This document shows, one piece after another, positions 33,240-42,899 of a stretch of 64,000 nucleotides of DNA (positions are counted from its first letter, which is position 1; each line of letters opens with the position of its first letter). The position numbers and the translations under genes are program-made. The stretch is taken from the NCBI GenBank assembly GCA_038030265.1, contig CM075943.1:42222001-42286000 (forward strand), given 5' to 3'. The notes below the pieces were generated by a model. That model was not told the DNA's origin, did no database searches, and saw only the letters and a program-made list of their open reading frames with translations. The DNA comes from Corythucha ciliata. Lineage: Eukaryota > Arthropoda > Insecta > Hemiptera > Tingidae.

Positions 33240-33790
33240 GGGCAGCTGCCCACCCCAAAAATTCCATCAAAAAGTCAAAACCTGACACATTTTTTTAATG
33301 ATTAAAAATCCAGCATAAAACTTTCGCCGTCAGAACCAATTCCTCGAATTTTGCTAACTAATACATTCACCAATTTCGCTGTTTTATTATTTTTGATGAA
33401 AACCAAATTTCGCAAACTACAAGCTCTGCCTCACTGAGCAACCAGCATCTCTGTTTTCGACCACTATGACATCACTTTTATTGATATTTCTAGCACACAA
33501 AAAAACAAAACAAAAAAACCAACAAAATTTTCCTGATCTGGCTATTTGCTCCATTAAACCAGCTTTGCGGATTTTTCTCACTAAAGAAAACAACACATTT
33601 TCGCTTATCGGGTTTAAAAAAAAAAAAAAAAAAAAAAATCACGGATGTTTGTTGCTGACAAACCAATTTCGAGGGTCGGCTTAATTTGGAAACCGATTTT
33701 GGTGATTTTTCGCACTAAATTCCCATTTTCGCAGGTTCGACGCGCAATATCGTGTGTTTTGACTATAGCTCAAATCGTGTTTAGCCCGCT
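33240..33790 (+). repeat. Degenerate array, family B (copy B5)
   Basis: Starts beside the palindromic gggcagctgcccacccc (33240-33256). B units follow, such as ccattaaaccagctttgcgg and gacaaaccaatttcgagggtc, with an A run at 33618-33638. Confidence 0.65.
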
Positions 33791-34059
33791 GGTGCCATCC
33801 AAACTTATGGTGGGAGAGGGCATGCCAGCTCTGTTTACTGTCTCAGGTCTAAAATTTAGAGTTTAGCTCCAAAAGCATCACTTTATATTTATTTTTTGAC
33901 GGATAGTGGCCGTTTCTGTTCAAATTTAGTCTCTGGTGACCGTGGATTGACGCGATTCTAACATGCAGATTCTGTTATAAGCCTGCAAAAAGGCAATGGT
34001 GCATCTGATATTTTTACCAGGGAAGCTGCCCACAGGCATGGATCCAGTTTTTCTCCAGA

Positions 34060-35225
34060 GTAGTTGCAGAGTTTTTTCCCGATTTTACTCGTGAATGAGC
34101 CCTGTTTTTATAGCCTCGAATTGGCGTTTTCCTTAATTTTAGCTTGAAATGAATGCTTTTTCTCAATTCTACCTCGAACTAGCCTTTTTAATTTACTATT
34201 TCAATTACGGCCAGCACTGGGCCTCGCATAACCGCGAATTTGTGCGTTCTGTCAATTTCATCCGCAAAAGAACAGTTTTTCCTCAATTTGACCTGTGGAT
34301 GAACGCTATTTCTCAATTTTAGTCACGACAATTCCATCAATCAACAACAAACGGTGAGAATTTTGACAATTTATTTTCCCTTAATTTTAGCCACAAATTA
34401 ATAGTGCGTTTTCCCAATTGTGCATTGAGCAATTTTTCCCCTCTTCAAATTTTAGCGGTGGAAAGGTCCACATAACCCGCATGTGAGCGAATTTCATTAA
34501 TTTTGACTCGGGCGTTGCATCGCGAAACCTTGAAATTGGCGTTTTCCTCAATTTCACTTGCGAACGAACAACTTTCCTTAATTTTGACCGTGAATAAGCA
34601 CTTTTTCCAAAATGTACGCCCTAAAAGTCGCGCTCTTTCTCATAGCGATTTCCATTCAACGCACTACACGAGTGTAGTGTAGAGTCCGCTCCATAAACAT
34701 ATGTTTCAATTCAGAGAGGACGGGTGGAAAAACTTACACCACACTAGTGTATAGCATTGAATGGAAAGCGCCATCAATCGTACCCGCAAACTTGCCATGT
34801 ACATATGTGTATAAAAACGGTCAATTAGAACTTTTTCGCAATGTTTACCGAGATGTTTGTTTGAGAAACCACGAACTGGCGCCTTCGGAATGAGCTCCAT
34901 TTCTCAAGTTTAGTCATGAATTGGCGTTCTTCCTCAATTTTAGCCGCAAATGAGTGATTTTTCTCAATTCTACATTGAACGAGCAATTTATTTTGTCAAT
35001 TTTATCTGTGAAAAGGGCTCTACAAACCGTGAATTAGCGAATTTTCTTAATTTCGTTCCGGGCTTTGTATCATGAAACCGCAAATTGGTGTGTTTTCTGA
35101 ATTTCAACCGCGAATAATGAGAGTTGCTATTTCTCAATTTTAGCAGTGAATGGGTGTTTTTCCTCACTCTTAGCCGCAAAATGTCCTTTTCTGGATTTCA
35201 TCCGCGAGAGAGCACTTTCTCTCAA
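34060..35225 (+). repeat. Degenerate 30-bp array, family A (copy A4)
   Basis: Over 1.1 kb of A units (agcctcgaattggcgttttcc, agccgcaaatgagtgatttt, accgcgaataatgag) interrupted by a MITE at 34645-34771. Confidence 0.8.
34645..34771. mobile_element. Small palindromic MITE, copy 1
   Basis: 127 bp with inverted ends: gcgatttccattcaacgcac on the left and its near complement gcattgaatggaaagcgc on the right. The interior includes ataaacatatgtttcaattc and gaggacgggtggaaa. A homologous copy in the opposite orientation lies at 44399-44502, also inside a family A array. Confidence 0.75.
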
Positions 35226-35564
35226 GATGTGCCCCCCCCCCCACTGCGGATCCGTGCCTAGCTGGCTGCCCACCCCTTGAACACGGTCTGGTTACGCTCC
35301 TGAGCATACCTTTTTGGTTTTTTATGAGGCAGCCCCGCAAAATTTTATTTATTCAGGAAGCCAGCCACGTGAAGTCAGCGTCACCAACTGACATTTTACT
35401 TTTCCCGTCAAAAGTCAAACTCAAGCTCAAAAATCCCGTCAGAAATCCGTTAAAATGTATTCCATCCCGCTGAAAAAATTCGTAAATAAGTATTGACTTG
35501 GTATTGGCGAGAGGGGACAGACAAACACGAGGGGACAGACAAACGTGGCTAGCCAGAATGTTGT

Positions 35565-36297
35565 CTTGAACGCTCATATTGTTGACGACGGTAGTCACGT
35601 ACTTCTTTAATTTGAAATTGAAAACGAACGAAATCTCGGACGACAACAACAAATAAAGAAAAGATGTTAGTCTGCTTCAAAGACGTATCGACGCCCTGGA
35701 GAGTCCCGGTACACAAAATAATATTGTCAAAGTGGGAGAAAAAAAGGTCAAGAGTGCTGATAAAAGTGTTATGAAGAGTTGTTTACCAACAACGGTTCCT
35801 CGACCACCCGATCTTTCAGAAAAGAAAATCGATGACGAGCCTATCTCAAACGGCTTGAGCTCTAACGAGGCATCAAGACCGAATGCTCCTGGATGGGGTA
35901 TGGACCAGGGTTCCACCTTGTTGTTCAGTAGAGTTTTGTCAAATAAAATAGAGCCACCTCTGACCAGCGGCACGTAAAGGTAACGATGAGAAAAAGGCAG
36001 TATTCGTATCTAAACTCGAAAAGGAAACAACTGTTGATGATATAAAGCTTTACCTGGAAGGACTAGGCCTAGCCAATTTCAAATGTACAAAAATGAAGAC
36101 CAAGCAACCGTACCAAGACAATGCGTCTTTTCATGTGCTCATTGGAGAACCGTACTTTGACTAAGTTATGAACGACGAAGTGTGGCCTAAAGGCACGTTG
36201 ATTACTCCATTCTATGGGAGACTACTGGACAATCAGATGGAAGGAGAAGGGAAACCCTCGGCTTCCAATGTACTAGCAGCTAATGAATTTTCCTAAA
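35565..36297 (+). pseudogene. ORF1 of a CR1-like LINE, 3' part, decayed
   Basis: 35670-35700 encodes the coiled-coil-like LLQRRIDALES. A polar linker follows (VPRPPDLSEKKIDDEPISNG) and, after a frameshift near 35970, a conserved C-terminal region: AVFVSKLEKETTVDDIKLYL, then FKCTKMKTKQPYQDNASFHV, then MNDEVWPKGTLITPFYGRLL, ending ASNVLAANEFS* at 36297. This RNA-binding C-terminal module is known from ORF1 proteins of CR1/Jockey-type elements. One TAA stop (36162-36164) interrupts it. A LAANE-like ORF1 end also appears at 42900-42914, and ORF2 follows from 42975, on the far side of the hAT insertion. I read both as the same element. The start of ORF1 is not clear. Confidence 0.65.
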
Positions 36298-36313
36298 TTA
36301 TAAGAATTTGTAC

Positions 36314-36321
36314 CTCACATT
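36314..36321 (+). repeat. 8-bp target duplication of the hAT-type element, left copy
   Basis: ctcacatt, repeated exactly at 42774-42781 just outside the other terminus. Confidence 0.8.
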
Positions 36322-36791
36322 CAGTGGCGTCGGAAGTATTTTGGTTCAGGGGGGGCGAAAATTAAGGCGCTTCCCCCTTCCCTTCCCCACCATACCCTAC
36401 ACTACCATCACTTCCTTAGTTTTCATCAATAGAAGGTGAAGTGTAGTGTAGTTCTCAATTTTAAGTAAATAGAGGAGGCAAGGTATTGTATGGAGGTGCC
36501 CAATAGTCTTGAATTTTCAGCATTTAGGGAATGATTTGAATGTGGTATACAACGGCCTGATTCTTGATAGGTTTTTGACTAATAATATTTTATTTTTATC
36601 CCACATGATACTAAAACCGAATTTTACGGCCGCAAATGAGTCCCAAAAGTGTCTCTTTTCATGCCTAGGAACTAAAGTATTTTTCAAGCGACATGCTCCG
36701 AAAGTAGTCATTTTCTGTACCCAAAAATGTAAGGGAAATTGACCATTACAACACAGTAACATTCGAGAAATTTTCTAGTCCAGAAAATATT

Positions 36792-36800
36792 TTCCGTCCT
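36792..36800 (+). repeat. Target duplication of the nested LINE, copy at its 3' side
   Basis: ttccgtcct, repeated exactly at 40428-40436. The last t overlaps the T run, so 8-9 bp are duplicated. Confidence 0.8.
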
Positions 36801-39800
36801 TTTTTTTTTTTTTTTTTTTTTTGAAACAACACCCACGGGTAGGAGGGTTGCCCCCCCGGCACGGAATCCTAGGTGGATTATTGTGCCCCCCCCCTGGGTC
36901 TGTGGATCTAGTCCAGGATCCCCTTCCCTCTGACGAGGTTTAGGAGGTCCTCGGCTAGAGTTTCGCCGGTCGGAGCACCCTCGAGTTGGTCGGCCCCGAA
37001 GATGCTAAGCCGGCGGCCCGCGAGCGCCTCACATTCGAACACGATGTGATGGGCGGTCTCGTCTTCTTCCCCACACAGTCTGCACACCGGGGACTCTGTG
37101 GTTACCCGGATGCGGTGTAGATGATAACGGAGCTGGCAGAATCCTGTGATAAGGCCTACCACCGTTCTAAGGTCTCTCCGGCTAAGTCGGAGCAGTTTGC
37201 TCGTAAGCCTCCTGCACGGTCCTTCGACCATGCGCTTACTCTGCTGATGTCCCTCCAGTCTCTGCCAGCGAATAGCCGCCTGGGCATTAACCCACTTAGC
37301 TATCGCCATCCTGAAGGTCGATGGCGGGACGCCGAGCGCCGGCTCCGGGCCAGTGAAGTCTCCATTCGAGCCCTCCCTGGCCAAGGAGTCCGCCTGCTCG
37401 TTCCCGTAGATACCCTTGTGTCCCGGTACCCATTCAAGGCTTACCTTGTTATCCTGGGCCAGCAGACTAAGGCTTTGGCGGCAGTCCCATACAAGCCCGG
37501 AGCTCACTATCGGAGCCGTTAGTGCCTTAATGGCAGCCTGGCTATCCGTGAGGATACGTATATGGGCATTTTGCACGTCCCTACGTATATTCTCAGCAGC
37601 ACAGGCCTTAATTGCGTAGACTTCGGCTTGGAATACCGAGGTGTATACCCCCAGAGGTGTAGACAGCCTCCATTCGGGTTCCACCCCGTACACCCCCGCA
37701 CCAGTCCCGTTATTCGTTTTAGAGCCGTCTGTAAACCACAATCGCTCCTTGTGATTTCTTTTCACTGCCTGCCCCTCACCGTACCCAAGGCGGACGGAGA
37801 AGGGACAGCGTTCACCGAGGGTTTTGGGCATGATGTCCGGCATCATGCCCAGCACTGGGTCCCGAACCGTGTCCAGGATCCCAGTGTGGGTCCTCCTAGA
37901 ATTAAGGCCCCCACCCCTCCATAAACCACCCCATTTATGCCTTAGGGCCGACATTGCCGCCGCCCCCTTGATGAAGATGTCTACGGGAGGGAGTCCCGTC
38001 AGTATCTCCATCGTTGCAGTAGGAGTGGAGTGCATAGCCCCAGTGACCATTAGGCACGCCAGTCTCTGAACACTAGTGAGGGTATTTCTGGCCCCCACTT
38101 GTTCAGCTTTGTGCCACCAGACCACTGAGCAGTATGTCAGTGCGGGTCTGACTATCGCCGTATATAGCCATAAGACCATTTGCGGCCTCAGTCCCCACGT
38201 TTTGCCGCAGGCACTTTTCGTCCTCATAAGCAGCATTTTGCCCCTGTCGGCAACCCTGCCCAGGTGCTTGTTCCAGGTGAGCGTGGAGTCCAGGGTTACC
38301 CCCAGATACTTCACTTCCCTCCGAAGAGATAGCCTGGTATCGTAGAACAGGGGTTCTTTAAAGTCCCCCAAGTTCCTCTTTCTAGTGAAGGCCACTAGGT
38401 TGGTCTTGTCAGGGTTTACATTCAGCCCCTCCTTCCCACACCAGTCCTTCACTATATTCAATGCTGACTGAGTCAAGTCCGACACCACCCCGACATGTCG
38501 CCCTCTAATGACGACGACAATGTCGTCCGCGTATCCCTGGACATAAAACCCATTATCAGCCCGCCTCACCAATAAGGAATTGGCCACCATGCCCCACATT
38601 CGGGGTGACAAAACCCCCCCCTGTGGGCATCCCTTCTTTACAGCCACCTCCAGGGATTCCCCAAGGAGCGTGGCGGTAACTGTTCTGCTTTCAAGCAGCA
38701 CCCTCAACCACCTACTAATGGTGTCGCAGATGCCATGCCGTCCTGCAGCTTCAATAACCGAGGATATAGAGGTATTGTCAAAGGCACCCTCTATGTCCAG
38801 GAAGATTCCCACCGCTAGTTCCTTGTGCTCTAGAGTATCCTCCAGCCTAGTAACCAGCTGGTGTAGTGCCGTTTCGCAGGACTTTCCCTGCTGGTAGGCA
38901 AATTGACCTGGGTGTAGTGGCCTCGAAGGGAGGCAGCTTTCCCAGATATGCCTATCCACCAGTTTTTCCAACGTCTTCAAAACGAAAGACGTTAGACATA
39001 TGGGTCGGTACGCCTTAGCCAGTGCATATGACGGACGCCCCGGCTTAGGAATAAACTCAACCCGTGCTTTCCGCCACACCTCAGGGATTCTGCCCATTGC
39101 CAGGCAAGCCCTGAAGATGCAGCACAGTCGTCTGGCAACCTCTGGCCCCCCCTCCTGCAGGTGCTTGGGGATTATGCCGTCCGGTCCAGGAGCTTTGAAG
39201 GGAGAAAACGAGCCAATGGCCCATTGTACCCTTCCCAATGTGACCACCTCCCTAGCCACATGCCAGTCCACCCTTGTCGCCCTCCTTCGCGAGGGCTCCA
39301 CGGGTGGAATGGACGATACAACCCCCACGGCCCCCGGAAAGTGCACCCCCATCAGGGTCGTCAACGTTTCCGACGCCGTCGTAGTGTAACTACCGTCCAC
39401 TTTCATCAGTGTGCCAACGGGATTCAGCGGGTCCTTGGAGAGAAGGCGCTGAAGGCGAGCCACCGAGGAGGTATTTTCAGCCTCCTCACAGAATCCCCTC
39501 CAAGACGCCCTCTTCGAACTCCTCAGCCCCCGCCGATACTCCGCCAGCTTGGCCCTATAGGCCTCCCACTGCCCGTCGCGGACTGCCCGATTAAATAGCC
39601 TCCGCGATGCTTTTCTCAACCCCTCGAGCTGCTCATTCCACCAGGGAACCTTCCTGGTCGATGAGCGCGAGCTCAGGGGAGTATTTGCTTGATACGAGGT
39701 TACCAGCACCTCCTGCAACTCCTGTGCTGCCCCCTCAATATCGTCACCATCTCGTAGGTCCAGTTCACCCCCAAAACTAAGCCTACCATTCACTTCCTCT

Positions 39801-40427
39801 GCGAAACCACCCCAGTCCGTCTTACGAGGGTTGTAGTATGTCTCTTGAATCCTCTCCACCCCCCGGATTTCCATGATAACATACCTGTGGTCCGAGAACG
39901 ATGGAGCCTCGGACACACTCCAGTTCCTGACCCTACCGGCCAGTAAGGAAGTAGAGAGGGTGAGGTCGAGGACCTCCCTCCTACTTGATGTTACAAAGGT
40001 GGGCTTATTGCCCCTGTTCAACACGGATAAATCACTAGTTGCCAGGTACTCAAATAAGGACTCACCTCTGGAGTTTGTGTTGGTGCTGCCCCATGCCAAG
40101 TGATGGGCGTTGGCATCCACACCGATAAGCAGTTGTTCGCCATTGCGCCTGCAGGCGTCGACCAGGTTGATCACCTCTCTCGGTGGCGGGCCCTGATCGC
40201 TGTCTCCAGGGAAGTACGCCGAGGTCGCAACAAGCTGCTCCCTCGTGGCCCCCTCCTGGTAGGTCAGCCTGACAGCTACCATGTCCCTGAAACAGAACTC
40301 GTTAACCGTCAATGCTCTCAATCCGCCTCTAACGTAGATGCATGCACGTGGAGTATCGACAAATCTAGAATAAATTAACTCACCTCCAATGCCGCTCAGT
40401 CCCGCCACTCTTCCCCTTGAGATCCAA
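36800..40427 (-). mobile_element. Young 5'-truncated LINE with EN, RT and RNase H
   Basis: A minus-strand non-LTR retrotransposon. It begins at 40427, directly inside the target duplication, with the Trp codon of the ...W-I-S-R-G-R endonuclease segment. It has one open frame to 36908, a short 3' UTR (36907-36823) and a poly(A) tail seen as 23 T at 36800-36822. The exact 9-bp duplication and the unbroken reading frame indicate recent insertion. Only the first part of the endonuclease and anything upstream (ORF1, 5' UTR) are missing. It lies inside the hAT-type element at 36322-42773. Confidence 0.9.
36908..40426 (-). CDS. LINE ORF2 (endonuclease, reverse transcriptase, RNase H), 5' partial
   Basis: Non-LTR retrotransposon polyprotein. 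Residues are counted from the Val at 40408, and six more codons (WISRGR) precede it. APE-type endonuclease: VDANAHHLAWGS at 97-108 and the SDH motif at 172-174. Reverse transcriptase: SPFKAPGPDG at 402-411, motif A FLDIEGAFD at 536-544, motif B GCPQGGVLSP at 593-602, catalytic YADD at 626-629 and YLGVTLD at 701-707. RNase H: TDGSK at 893-897, the Glu of QAEVYA at 929, TDSQAA at 954-959 and the Asp of EQADSLA at 1007, so all four acidic positions are present. C-terminal zinc-finger-like CRLC-x7-HH-x4-C at 1109-1126. The order matches I/LOA-like members of the Jockey superfamily. No stop or frameshift is seen over more than 1,170 codons. The start codon and endonuclease N-terminus are lost by 5' truncation, so this copy is probably immobile although its enzyme core looks intact. 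Confidence 0.9.
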   Translation of the reverse strand, partial: WISRGRVAGLSGIGGELIYSRFVDTPRACIYVRGGLRALTVNEFCFRDMVAVRLTYQEGATREQLVATSAYFPGDSDQGPPPREVINLVDACRRNGEQLLIGVDANAHHLAWGSTNTNSRGESLFEYLATSDLSVLNRGNKPTFVTSSRREVLDLTLSTSLLAGRVRNWSVSEAPSFSDHRYVIMEIRGVERIQETYYNPRKTDWGGFAEEVNGRLSFGGELDLRDGDDIEGAAQELQEVLVTSYQANTPLSSRSSTRKVPWWNEQLEGLRKASRRLFNRAVRDGQWEAYRAKLAEYRRGLRSSKRASWRGFCEEAENTSSVARLQRLLSKDPLNPVGTLMKVDGSYTTTASETLTTLMGVHFPGAVGVVSSIPPVEPSRRRATRVDWHVAREVVTLGRVQWAIGSFSPFKAPGPDGIIPKHLQEGGPEVARRLCCIFRACLAMGRIPEVWRKARVEFIPKPGRPSYALAKAYRPICLTSFVLKTLEKLVDRHIWESCLPSRPLHPGQFAYQQGKSCETALHQLVTRLEDTLEHKELAVGIFLDIEGAFDNTSISSVIEAAGRHGICDTISRWLRVLLESRTVTATLLGESLEVAVKKGCPQGGVLSPRMWGMVANSLLVRRADNGFYVQGYADDIVVVIRGRHVGVVSDLTQSALNIVKDWCGKEGLNVNPDKTNLVAFTRKRNLGDFKEPLFYDTRLSLRREVKYLGVTLDSTLTWNKHLGRVADRGKMLLMRTKSACGKTWGLRPQMVLWLYTAIVRPALTYCSVVWWHKAEQVGARNTLTSVQRLACLMVTGAMHSTPTATMEILTGLPPVDIFIKGAAAMSALRHKWGGLWRGGGLNSRRTHTGILDTVRDPVLGMMPDIMPKTLGERCPFSVRLGYGEGQAVKRNHKERLWFTDGSKTNNGTGAGVYGVEPEWRLSTPLGVYTSVFQAEVYAIKACAAENIRRDVQNAHIRILTDSQAAIKALTAPIVSSGLVWDCRQSLSLLAQDNKVSLEWVPGHKGIYGNEQADSLAREGSNGDFTGPEPALGVPPSTFRMAIAKWVNAQAAIRWQRLEGHQQSKRMVEGPCRRLTSKLLRLSRRDLRTVVGLITGFCQLRYHLHRIRVTTESPVCRLCGEEDETAHHIVFECEALAGRRLSIFGADQLEGAPTGETLAEDLLNLVRGKGILD

Positions 40428-40436
40428 TTCCGTCCT
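40428..40436 (+). repeat. Target duplication of the nested LINE, copy at its 5' side
   Basis: ttccgtcct, identical to 36792-36800. The LINE starts immediately to the left, at 40427. Confidence 0.8.
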
Positions 40437-40797
40437 AGTACGGAGAGTAAATGAGCTCGGGTTATAACCTTGTTTAAGGTCTTCTTAAACTAAAGACACG
40501 AGAAGTCAGTAGTCAATTTGTCAAAGTCAGTTTTATCATTTCATTGCTGTCGCGTGAAAAAATTCGTACATCACTCGTAGGAAGGGGATTTACCTCGCCA
40601 CGCCCGCCGGGCTTGTAATGTAATGTACCGCGGCAAATTTTACGGCGTTTTAGAGCCACGACTTTAGCTCCTGCGTATACATATACTATTATTGATTTCT
40701 TAGTTGTTTTTTTGCCACAAGAATATGGCAAGTATTCGTTTTAAATAATAAAACGATAATCATTCGTACTCAAATAAAACCGCAAAGTGTGGGAATG

Positions 40798-42453
40798 CAG
40801 GTAGGGGCATAACTAGAAATCCGGATCCGGGGTTCGGATGGGGGCCCCTGAATAGCTTGAAGATGAAAAATCGGGATTTTCAAGTAGATAAGATGAAAAC
40901 GAATGGCTAAACTCGCTTGTAAAAGTGATTAAAACGCTGATTCGCGGCTGAAATTGAGAAAAATTGCTGAAATTTATGGCTGTTAATATTAAGAAAAAGC
41001 GCTAGCTAATTCACAGCTGACATTGAGATAACGCAAAATCACGAATTGTTGGGGCGAAATTAGGAAAAAGCGCTAATTTACGCAGCTAAAACTGAGAAAA
41101 GCGCTAATTCAACGATGAAAAAGAGAAAAACGCAAATTCGCGTCGTCTTGAAAAAAAAGACGCTAATTTACAGCTAAAATTGTGATAAAGTGCAACAGTT
41201 TAGCAACTTTCAAAATTTAGAACAAGCGCAAATTTACAGCTACGAGTAAAGGGAGAAACGCCAACTCAAGGATTCTCGGGGCAACATTGGGACTAAAATT
41301 TAGAAAAAGCGCTAATTCACGGGTGAAATAGTCAAAAACGCGAATTCGCGTCTAGATTAAAGTGGAGGAAAACTCAGCTAAGGTATGAAAAATTACGATT
41401 TTACGGATAAAATCGAGAAAAAACGCTAAAAATCGTAGCTAAAATTAAGAAAATGTGCTAATTTACTGCTAAAATTGAGAAACAAAACGCTAATTCACAG
41501 CTGAAAATGAGAGAAAACGCCAATTCGCCAATTCTTAGGGGCAACTTTAAGGCTGAAGTTGAAAAGCGCTAATTCACGCGCTAAAGATGAGAAAAACGCT
41601 AATTCAAGGATAAAAAAGAGAACAACGCGAATTCGAGTCTAAAAATAGCGAAACACGCTAATATGATAAAGTGTTACAATTTGGCAGCTTTAAACATTAG
41701 GAAAAAGCGCGAATTCACAGAAAACGCCAACTCACGGATTCTCGGGGCTGGGACTGAAATTGAGAAAAAGCGCTGCGATTCACGGCGTGAAATAGAGAAA
41801 AACGCGAATTTGCGTCTAAAAGTGGAGGAAAACTTAATTCACAACTAAGGTACAAAACATTTCAATTTTGCAGATAAAATCGAGAAAAAGTGCTATAATT
41901 TCCAGCTAAAATTAAAAAATGTGCCCATTCACTGCTAAATTGGGGGTAAAAAGGCTAATTCACAGCTGAAATTGAGAATACCCCAACTTGCACATTCTTG
42001 GGGAACTTTGGGAATAAAATTGAGAAAAAGCGCTAATTCAAGCGGCTAAAACTGTGAAAAAGCGCTAATTCGAGGGTAATAAATAGAGAAAAACACGAAT
42101 GGCTTTTTTTTGTAATGGAGAAAAGCGCGAATTTACGGCTTAAATTTAGAAAAATTGCTAATTTGCGGATAAAATTGGGAAAGAGCACTTAAACGCTACC
42201 TAATTTGCGGATTCTTAAGGCAACTTCACGGTAAGAGCTTGTAAAAAGCGCCGATTCGCAGCTAAAAATGAGAAAATGAGCTAATTCGCGGAAAAAATTG
42301 AGAAAACGCACTTTAAAGGCAATTTCGTGGCTAAAATTGAGGAAAATATATACTTCAAAGCAGCAAAAAAGTATATTTACGGTTTAATTAGAGACTAAAG
42401 GGCCTCCTAGAGATTTCCGCCCCGGGCCCCGGACAAGTGTTGTTCCGCCACTG
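40798..42453. mobile_element. Possible inner hAT-like element carrying array A5
   Basis: The left end region caggtaggggcataactaga (40798) and the right end, read on the minus strand from 42453 as CAGTGGCGGAACAAC, are both CAG-initial and GC-rich. The left subterminal block ttcggatgggggcccctgaa (40831-40850) closely matches 2794-2780 and its surroundings in reverse. No matching 8-bp flanks were found (tgggaatg or aatgcagg against ggtagcgg). It may be an old insertion, or simply internal structure of the larger element. Confidence 0.4.
40900..42400 (-). repeat. Degenerate ~30-bp array, family A, reversed (copy A5)
   Basis: The longest single A array, 1.5 kb. Reverse units read cgctaattcgcggctaaaat followed by tgagaaaaag. 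A secondary pattern is visible: blocks with ggattct(c/t)(g/a)gggcaac recur at about 41270, 41540, 41735, 41995 and 42205. This suggests a higher-order repeat of roughly 200-300 bp. Confidence 0.8.
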
Positions 42454-42773
42454 GGTAGCGGTGATCGCATAACAAAACAGTGGGTTTGATGCCCCCAGGG
42501 TAGAGATGCCCGGTGCGCACCGCACACGCCGCACGCCCCTTGCTACGCCTGTGCTTCATATTGCTTAAATTTGGGCTAAAACCCTCTCCGGGGAGGGTGG
42601 CCGATAGGTGGATCGCCCTCCTTTGCCAGATGGCGGGGGTAAAGTGTAGAAGAAGAATCAATAATATACCTAACAAAAAGTCTGCAGAAAAGTGAAAGAT
42701 GGGGGCGACGCCCCCCCAGACTAAATTCCGGGGGGCGGCCGCCCACCCTGCCCCCCCGGTTCCGCCGCCACTG

Positions 42774-42781
42774 CTCACATT
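42774..42781 (+). repeat. 8-bp target duplication of the hAT-type element, right copy
   Basis: ctcacatt, identical to 36314-36321. Confidence 0.8.
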
Positions 42782-42899
42782 TAACTATATTCAACAATGC
42801 TCCTTGAGATTTAAAAAAGCTAAAAACTAAGCTTGAAAAATCACTTAAATACCATGCAAATCATGTAAATTGTGTAAATAAAATAAAATCAAAATCAAA

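Larger units (their letters stand above)
34033..35302. mobile_element. Candidate hAT-like element carrying array A4
   Basis: The left end CAGGCATGGATCCAG (34033-34047) and, on the opposite strand, CAGGAGCGTAACCAG (from 35302) match at 10 of 15 positions. Both open with CAG and resemble hAT ends. The right subterminal region includes aaggggtgggcagcc. The interior is almost entirely family A repeats plus one small MITE, and there is no transposase. The flanks (gctgccca and agcatacc) do not form a clear 8-bp duplication, so the left limit is provisional. Confidence 0.45.
36322..42773. mobile_element. Non-autonomous hAT-type transposon containing nested elements
   Basis: The ends are CAGTGGCGTCGGAAG (36322-36336) and, on the opposite strand, CAGTGGCGGCGGAAC (from 42773), with 13 of 15 positions identical. 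They are flanked by exact 8-bp duplications (ctcacatt). An 8-bp duplication with CAG-initial ends is the known hAT signature. The 6.45-kb span includes a later LINE (36800-40427) and a 1.5-kb family A array that may lie in a further nested element (about 40798-42453). No transposase is encoded. It interrupts a CR1-like LINE whose ORF1 and ORF2 lie on either side. Confidence 0.8.

Noticed and set aside
34025..35310. 8-bp duplication for the element carrying array A4
   Set aside because: Flanks gctgccca and agcatacc do not match convincingly. The element is kept only as a candidate on its terminal similarity.
37121..40378. Several plus-strand frames of 60-145 codons
   Set aside because: All lie antisense to the minus-strand LINE ORF2 and have no independent homology.
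42407..42797. Frames of 73-123 codons near the right end of the hAT-type element
   Set aside because: They lie in GC-rich terminal and subterminal transposon DNA and show no domain.
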